DNA of 34,132 bases from assembly GCA_964569025.1 (NCBI GenBank), contig CAZMSQ010000024.1, forward strand, positions 1-34,132, read 5' to 3'. The notes under the pieces are model-generated. The model saw only the letters and a program-made list of their open reading frames with translations. It did not search any database and was not told where the DNA came from. Positions 26,665 to 34,132 of this stretch are shown piece by piece. Both the position numbers and the translations under genes were made by a program. How positions within the stretch are numbered: position 1 is the stretch's first letter; each line of letters opens with the position of its first letter. This stretch comes from CAZMSQ01 sp964569025 (GTDB lineage Bacteria; Bacteroidota; Bacteroidia; Chitinophagales; Saprospiraceae).

Positions 26665-29600
26665 ATGAACAGGAAATTTATTGGAATTATTGTACTTCTT
26701 GGTTTGATGTTTACTCTTAGCTCTGGTCTGGGCTTTGCACAAAGTGGCGCTGCTCAATCAGGAGAAATTACTGTGGTGCTGGAAAAAGAGGCAGAGCGCT
26801 TTCCGATTTTCCTCAACCAGCCTGAGGGGAACGTTGTGACGGTATGCGGTCTCGAGCCTGGCAATATGTATCACATCATTGGCTCTATCGATGAGCCTGG
26901 AGGCAAGACCTCGTTTATATTTGACCCTGTGGATCCTGATCAAAAAATCCTCGATGATGGCAAGGGCGGGGTTTTTGTAAAAGCCTTTGAATCCTGTCTC
27001 TCTCTTAATTTGGATGTAAACGGATGGACTTATGGAAATGAAATCGAATGGTTTTATTTGACAGTTGCACCAGCTGAAGGTAAGCCCAAGGCACCCTCTC
27101 CAAATCGTTCATTGATGGTAGATCAAAACTACACAGCTCAGGAACTGGTTGAAGATATTTTCATCGGGGGCAGTTGTTTCGACGTCCAGAATATCATTCC
27201 GATCGGACCGGATGCCGGACGTGGGTATTTCACAGGTGCTTCAGCGCTTTTTGGATTTGATGACGGTGTCATTCTTGCGACGGGTACAGCAACAAATTGC
27301 GAAGGTCCGAATACTGGAGAGGGCGTTGGAAACGCCATAGGTGGGGGCTCAGACGCTGATCTCCAGAGCCTTGCATCTTTTAGTACATTCGATGCCGTAG
27401 GATTGGAATTTGACTTTACGCCCACTGTGGATCAGATTTCCTTTGAATTTGTGTTTGGGTCTGAAGAGTATTGCGAGTGGGTCAACACCCAATACAACGA
27501 TGTTTTTGGATTTTTTATCAGCGGTCCGGGTATCAATGGTGTTTACTCCAATAATGCAATCAACCTGGCCACAGTGCCCAATAATGGCTCCCCAATCAGC
27601 ATTAAATCGATTAACACAATTGCAAATTCTGGATTTTTCAATCCCAATGCCAATAGTTGTGGTGGCTTTACAAACCCGAACGACATCGAATATGATGGGT
27701 ACACCATTACCATGGTTGCGGTCGCAGATGTGATTCCTTGTGAAACATATCACATCAAGTTGGTCATCGCAGATGGCTCAGATGCCATTCTTGATTCTGG
27801 GGTTTTCCTCAAAGCCAATAGTTTCAATGCCGGCGGAACAGCCGGTGTCGAACTCGCCCCGCCCATTTCGTCTGGTGGAATTTTCTACGAAGACTGTGAT
27901 GAAGGCTTTCTCATTTTTTCCAGGGAGACGAATATTGATTTAGAATTGCCTCTCGATATTTTCTTCACCATCAGCCCATTTAGTACAGCCACGGCCGGTG
28001 CTGATTACACACCCCTTGTGCCACCGCTGACCATTCCGCCTTTTCAGGATACCATTATGATTCCGCTGAATATCATCAACGACGGCATTACTGAAGGGCA
28101 GGAGACGATTATTTTGAGAATGGAAAACTCCTGCAGCTGTTTTAATGATTCGGTCGTGATCGTGATCAACGATGTGCCTGAACTGATTGCAGAAGTTGAA
28201 GATGTGACAGTCTGTGGAGATGATCCTGCATCCTTGTCGGTGACAGCAATGGGGGGTGTGGGAATGGAATATGAATATATGTGGCAGGATGGGCAGACCG
28301 GTACCAGTGTGACCCTCGATAATCCGCAAGCGGGTCCATATTCTGTTACTGTGACCGATGAATGTGGTCAGGACGAGGTCGCAACTGCCATGATTACAGT
28401 GGTGCAGCCTCCAGAGGGTACGGCTATTCTTGAAGGCAATGATTTTGTGTGCAATGGCTCACCGTCTACTTACATTCAACTGGATCTGATTGGGGAACCC
28501 CCATTTACAATTTCCTACACCCTTGACGGGTTTCCCATGCCGCCTATCCAAACGGCCGTGACGCCATATGCCTTTGAAGTATCAACACCGGGTCTGTATA
28601 CATTTACCATAATTGTAGACAATACCGGATGCGTCGGTGAGATGGAAGGGGAGATACTCATTAATGAGGTCATTATGGAGTCTTTGCTCATCGGCAACGA
28701 TGCCAGCTGCCCGGAGGTCAATGACGGATGGGTCGAATCGGTGACCTTGACAGGTACGCCTCCTTATGACTATGCATGGAGCGAGGGAAGTATCGGAACA
28801 CCTTCCATTTATGGGCTGCCAGCTGGTACCTACACGGTTACCGTGACTGATGCCTTTGGGTGTTTCGGTGAGGAAAGCATTGATATTGATGTGGGAGAGG
28901 CTCCGGAGCCTCTCATTCAGATTCTCCAGGAAGTCAGTTGCGTTGGCGATGATGGCATCGTGCTGGCTTCTGCACCTAACCAGCCCATTTTCGCAAACCT
29001 CTTTTATGAGTGGAGTAATGGGGCCAATACCGATCAGAATTCTGGCCTTACAGGGGGTACTTACATTGTCACCGTTACAGAAGCCTCAGGCTGTTTTGGA
29101 ATTGATACCATTACCCTTGATCCCCCAGAGTCCTTTAATACTGATGCTCAGGGATTCGGACTGGCAACGTGTTTTCAACCGTTTGCAGGTACAGCTGATG
29201 TTGAGGCAACTGACGGTCTTGAACCTTACTCATTTGAATGGAGCACAGGTGACACCATCCAAAACCCTGCTGGTCTCGGTGCAGGGTTCCATTATGTCAC
29301 AGTAACCGATGCAGATGGGTGCCGGGAATTTGATACGGTCTTTATTCAGAGTGATCAGGTGATTCCTGATTTGTCTATTCTTACTCCGGACAGCATTGAC
29401 TGTCTCAGCCCTTCAGTGGTTCTTGATGCGAGTGGCTCCAGTCAAGGACCTGAGTTTACCTTTTTCTGGACGACAGCAAACGGAACCATTTTAAGTGGTG
29501 CGTCGACCCCGATTGCTACCGTTGGCAGCGATGGTCTGTATACGCTTCAGATCATCGATGAGTCGAACGGGTGTGATACCGTGGCCTCAGTCCCTGTTGA

Positions 29601-31739
29601 CGACCTGACGTTCATTCCTCAGGTAAGCATTTCACAATCGGACATTCTCAATTGCTCTGTCACTGAACTAACTCTGCCAACCTCCGTGAATGCGCTTGGT
29701 TCAGATCTGGATATTCAATGGTCAACCACCGGAGGTCAGTTTGTTGCCGGGACTGACAGTCTTGATCCCATCGTGAATGCCCCCGGCCTATATGAGGTCA
29801 CCATCGTGGACCAACTAAACGGATGTGTGGGAACAGCCACTGTGACCATCGGGCAGGATATTGTGGCACCGATAGCCTCCGCGGGCCCGGATGATGTGCT
29901 GAACTGCAATGTCAGTTCCGTATTTCTGGACGGAAGTGGCTCCTCACAAGGTCCTGAATTCAGCTACCAATGGTTCAGCCCTGATGGCAATCTGATTGAC
30001 GGAGATTCTACACTCAACCCGGAAATTGCAAGTAATGGATTGTATATTCTTCAGGTTACTGATACAGACAATGGATGTGTGTCTACAGACTCCGTCCTGA
30101 TTTCCCTCAGCCTGGAAGTCCCCAATTCAAATGCAGGGGTTGACACCCTTGTGACCTGTGCCATTACCCAGGTGCAACTTGATGGCTCCCTGTCTGATCA
30201 GGGTGGGAACCTGACGTATCAGTGGACGACACCAGATGGAAACATCGTCAGTGGGGCTGATGGCCTGACACCATTGGTCGATCAACCCGGGGATTATCAG
30301 TTGCTAGTTACCAATCTAGACAATGGCTGCTCGAGCATCGATATAGTGACGGTGGATATTGATACTACCTCGCCGCTTGCCATTGCCGGGCCAAACCAGA
30401 TTCTCGATTGCGGGGTGACCAGTCTCAGCCTCAATGGGACTGCTTCTGATTCAGGCCCTCAGTATGTATACAACTGGACAACTGTTGGCGGCAACATTGT
30501 CAGTGGTGGTGCAACCACAGAGCCGGTCATTGACAATGAGGGACTGTATATTCTGGAGGTATTGAATACAGACAACGGATGTAGTGCCTCTGATGAAACC
30601 AACGTCGGCCTCGATGCTGATATCCCTCTTGCAGATGCTGGCGCACCCGATACCCTCACCTGCGCCATTCCAGAATTGAATCTGAATGCCACTGCCAGCA
30701 CCGGTCCTGAAATTATCTATGAATGGATCACCGTGGATGGCAACATTCTCAGCGGAGGAAATTCGCTCTCTCCTCTGGTAAATGCAGCTGGCACTTACGT
30801 GCTCTCAGTGACTGACACATCCAATGGATGCCAAAATCTGGAAGAGGTCGTGATATCCATTGATACCCTTGCTCCAGTGGCTGATGCCGGCCCTCCTTCG
30901 GAAATAAACTGCGACCAGCCAATTTATCAGCTGGACGGATCAGGCTCTTCCATCGGAACGGATTTCATTTACCTATGGACAACCTCTGACGGCAGTCTCA
31001 TTGATGATCCGGGACTTCTCCAGCCCTCTGTGGATTCTGGCGGAACGTATCAAGTGCTGGTGACAAACACTGATAATGGCTGTTCATCGACAGCCGAGGT
31101 GACCATTGGCCAGAATTATTCCATTCCGGTGGCTGTTGCAGGACCGGGGGCAGAGCTGAACTGCCTGCTGCTCGAATACACCCTTGATGCGACCGGTGCC
31201 TCCTCCAGCCCGTCAATCATCTACGAATGGTCGACTTCTGATGGGAATATTCTCTCTGGTACAAATACCATCAATCCGGTTGTCGACGAGCCGGGTACGT
31301 ATACCATCTTGGTGCTGGATACTGCCAACGGTTGCTCCTCCACAGCATCTGTGGTGATAACCCAGGATGCCAACCAGCCCATTTCAGATGCAGGCCCTCA
31401 GCAAACACTGACATGTGATGTAACCTCTTTGTCTCTCAATGGGACTGCATCTTCTGTCGGTCCCCAATACAGCTATAATTGGGTCACTTCTAATGGAAAC
31501 ATCGTTTCAGGAGGAAACACCCTGACGCCAGAAATCGATCAGCCCGGTCTCTACCAGCTCGAGGTCTTTGACCAAAGCAACAATTGCACAGTGATTTCTG
31601 CCGTAGAAATTCTTCAGGATATTCAGGCTCCGAATATCGGCATTGCCCTCCCTGAAACGCTCTCTTGTGTGGTTCTGCAGACCCAGATTGACGCTTCGGG
31701 GTCATCTTCCGGTACTGACTTTAGTTATGAATGGCAAAC
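26665..31739 (+). CDS. Giant T9SS cargo protein, 5' part: choice-of-anchor L, Calx-beta-like, SprB-like and PKD/Ig-like repeats (interrupted by assembly gap)
   Basis: The ATG at 26665 is followed by a signal peptide (FIGIIVLLGLMFTLSSGLGF, then AQ). Residues about 155-390 match the choice-of-anchor L domain, with YTAQELVEDIFIGGSCFDV, FVFGSEEYCEW and NDVFGFFISGPGING. A Calx-beta-like domain follows (about 406-505; GADYTPL, ITEGQETIILRM). PKD-like and about three SprB-like modules come next (about 530-890; YDYAWSEG, GLPAGTYTVTVTDAFGCFG). From about residue 895 there is a tandem array of 84-residue PKD/Ig-like repeats, each with a first Cys (LxC) and a second Cys (NGC). Nine full copies and part of a tenth precede the gap. 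The same protein continues after the gap in another apparent frame. A surface adhesin or matrix role is inferred. Confidence 0.92.
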
Positions 31740-33400
31740 NNNNNNNNNNNNNNNNNNNNNNNNNNNNNNNNNNNNNNNNNNNNNNNNNNNNNNNNNNNNN
31801 NNNNNNNNNNNNNNNNNNNNNNNNNNNNNNNNNNNNNNNTTGCCACAGCAGTTGTCGGTGAAGATGTGGAGGTGCCTCAGTTGAGCATCACTGGTCCCGA
31901 CCTTTTGACTTGTAATATTCTGTCTGTAGATCTCACAGTCGGGATTTCTTCTTCCAACCCCGATTTTACAGAAGTATGGACCAACCCAGACGGAATTGAT
32001 GTGGGCTTCGGGCCTGATTTGACTGTCAGTGAGCCTGGAATCTATACCGTAACGGTCGAAGACGATTTCAATGGCTGCATCAATACGCAGACCTTCACTG
32101 TCAATCAGGATACAGTTTCGCCTACTGCTGAAGCTGGTCCGACCGGTCTCCTGAACTGCGAGGTAACCACTCTTCAATTGAATGGAAGTCAGTCGTCATC
32201 AGGCGCACTCTATGCATACAATTGGAGTACTCCTGATGGATCTATTCTGAACGGTCAAACCACCCTCTTGCCGACCATTGATAATCCGGGGCAGTACATG
32301 CTTTTAGTGACAAATACATTCACTGGCTGTACATCAACTGATGTGGTTCAGATCGATGAGGACGTAGTTCCGCCGGCAGTTGATGCCGGCCCTGAGCCAG
32401 TACTCACCTGTGCTGACCCAACACTGACTTTGTCAGCCACAGCTTCTGCTCCGGCTCCACTTTCCTATGCATGGTCTACTCAGGGAGGCCAGATTGTATC
32501 GGGCCAGAACGCATTGATTCCAGTTGTCAGTGAGCCAGGCCTGTATATCCTGACTGTTACAAACCAGGAGAATAAGTGTCAAAGTGTGGATTCAGTAATC
32601 GTGAATCAAAATATTATTCCGCCCTCAATACAGATCGGACTGAGCGGAGGCAATCAGCTTGATTGTGATACAGAGACGCTCACATTGGTGGGTACCGGAT
32701 CATCCGGGCAAGGTCAGATCAGTTATGCATGGAGTACTACCAATGGAAATTTTGTCAGTGGTACCTCCTCGGGTACACCGGTCATTGATGCTCCTGGAAT
32801 CTACGAACTCGTCATTACCGATAGTGAAAATGGCTGTACAACAGTCGGTGATATCACGATAACCCAGGATTTGACTCCACCGGTCGTTGTCATTCAACCT
32901 CCGTCTATTCTGACATGTGCAGTCACGGAAGTTTCTATTGATGCAAGTAGTTCATCGTCCGGATCAGCGTTTGCCTATGATTGGTTTACCCTCAACGGCA
33001 ATATAGTCTCAGGTGGTACAACCGCCCAGCCAGTGGTTGATGAGCCTGGCCAGTACACGTTAGTCGTAACGAACACAGAGAATGGTTGCAGCACGACGGG
33101 TGTGATTGAGGTCGATCAGGATATTCAAGCACCAGTAGCTGCAGGATTTGCAACCAATGTGTTGGATTGCGTGATCGAACAGGTTGGAATCAATGCCACC
33201 GGATCTTCAGCGGGTGCATCGTTTGTCTATCAGTGGTCGACTGTCGATGGAGTGATTGTGTCAGGAGAGACTTCATTGAACCCTGTTGTCAGCGAGGCTG
33301 GTATTTACACACTCGTGGTCACCAATACAGTTAATGGCTGCACATCTTCAACAGATGTGCTGGTGCGCCGCGATCCAAACGTACCGGAGGCCATGAATTT
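29350..33400 (+). repeat. Tandem 252-bp (84-residue) PKD/Ig-like repeat array
   Basis: The first cysteine codon of successive repeats falls at 29401, 29653, 29905, 30157, 30409, 30661, 30910, 31162, 31414 and 31666. After the gap it falls at 31911, 32157, 32409, 32664, 32916 and 33168. Spacing is 252 bp in most cases, with 249, 246 and 255 as single exceptions. Shared residues include SxxW, GNIVSGG-like turns, PGxYxLxVxxxxNGC and an Asp/Ala-rich linker ending AGP. The copies are diverged at DNA level. Confidence 0.9.
31740..31839. other. Assembly gap (100 N)
   Basis: Exactly 100 consecutive N, the conventional placeholder for a gap of unknown length. It lies inside the PKD/Ig-like repeat array. 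Coding is in frame 1 before it and frame 3 after it, so the apparent end at 31884 is an artefact of the placeholder length. Confidence 0.97.
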
Positions 33401-34132
33401 CGACGTTCGAAATCTGATCTGCCATGGGGATCTGGCAGACTTTTCCGTCATCGAGGTCATCGGTGGGACACCCCCGTATCTGTACGCGCTTGATAATGGT
33501 CCTCTGACCGCAGAGAATATTTTCCGCGACTTGCAGCCGGGCGAATACATGATAACCGTTCAGGATGCAAACGGCTGTGAATTGACTGAGACACTCATCA
33601 TTGAAGATGTCCCGGAAATGTCACTCAGCCTCCCTGAAGACATTCAGCTTGTCCTCGGCGACGGTGCCCAAGGCACTCGAATCATTGCCCAGATGAACCC
33701 TCCGGTTGACAGTACCTATGAAGTGATCTGGTCACCAACTGATTTCCTCATTTTCGATGGCAATCCCTTGGCGCCCCTCATTTCTGATAGCATTTATGGC
33801 ACCGTCAATTACAATCTGACAATTATCAACAGGTGGGGCTGTTTGGTCAGCGATGACATTCTCGTTCATGTCGAAAAGCCGCGCGAGGTCTTTATCCCGA
33901 ATGTGTTCAGTCCCAACAATGACGGCAATAACGATTTTGTCTGGATCTCCGGGGGCAGGGATGTCGAGCGTGTGATTTCCTTCCTGATTTTCAATCGGTG
34001 GGGAGAAAAGGTGTATGAGGTTCGCAATTTTGATCCTCGCACATTCGATCCGGCGAATGGATGGGATGGGTCATTCAGGGGGCAACAAGCCAACCCTGCA
34101 GTCTACGTGTATGTAGCAGAAATTGAATTTAT
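31840..34132 (+). CDS. Giant T9SS cargo protein, 3' part: PKD/Ig-like repeats, SprB-like module and T9SS type B sorting domain (truncated by window end)
   Basis: The frame with codons starting at 31842 is open to the window end, about 763 codons. It continues the same repeat array as before the gap, with six more full copies and matching linkers. A SprB-like module follows (about 33390-33610; VIGGTPPYLYALDNGPL, LQPGEYMITVQDANGCE), then a PKD-like segment. The start of the T9SS type B sorting domain is EVFIPNVFSPNNDGNNDF with FLIFNRWGEKVYEV, NGWDGSFRGQ and NPAVYVYVAEIEF. About the last 15-20 residues and the stop are beyond the window. By analogy with the first giant gene, a porP/sprF homologue may follow just outside. 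Confidence 0.9.

Noticed and set aside
31840..31884. Apparent end of the second giant protein at 31884
   Set aside because: This stop is reached only by reading frame 1 across the placeholder gap. The repeat signature continues in frame 3 to the window end, so it is an artefact.
29350..33400. Regular repeats as a possible CRISPR array
   Set aside because: The units are 252 bp, diverged and in frame with a continuous protein, not short identical repeats with unique spacers.

Overview
The window looks like a chromosomal piece of a Bacteroidota genome, probably a Saprospiria/Lewinella-type bacterium. Three lines of evidence support this. There are two giant secreted proteins with type IX secretion system (T9SS) type B C-terminal sorting domains. 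There is a PorP/SprF-family outer-membrane protein next to a PD40/OmpA protein. Several upstream regions carry Bacteroidota-type promoter boxes (TAnnTTTG). No rRNA, tRNA, CRISPR array, insertion sequence or phage gene was seen.

Layout. (1) 1-11885, plus strand: the 3' end of a giant HYR-repeat protein, then a PorP/SprF homologue, then an OmpA-family protein with PD40 propeller, OmpA and SPOR-like domains. This resembles the sprB-sprF arrangement and probably forms a cargo plus export/anchoring cassette; it ends at a strong terminator. (2) 11987-20052: housekeeping and envelope genes. These are pyrG (minus) divergent from lpxB (plus), topA (minus) convergent with lpxB, a GT4-type glycosyltransferase (minus) and an Amidase_3 murein hydrolase (minus). 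(3) 20163-23636, plus strand: ccmB, ccmC, a ccmD-like gene and a glutamate dehydrogenase, packed as an apparent operon ending at a clear terminator. (4) 23727-26182, minus strand: feoA and feoB for ferrous iron uptake, behind a leader/promoter region with a perfect 11-bp inverted repeat. (5) 26665-34132, plus strand: a second giant T9SS type B cargo. It has choice-of-anchor L, Calx-beta-like and SprB-like modules and a long array of PKD/Ig-like repeats. It is interrupted by a 100-N assembly gap and runs off the window within its sorting domain.

The most notable signals lie inside the giant genes. The HYR array of the first shows a higher-order period of four modules, with complementary cysteine losses in neighbouring modules. 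The PKD-like array of the second has a nearly invariant 252-bp (84-residue) period. That period predicts the true gap length as about 107 + 252k nt and explains why the reading frame appears to change across the gap.

Assignments of housekeeping genes rest on recognisable family motifs. Substrates, adhesion roles and regulation are inference.
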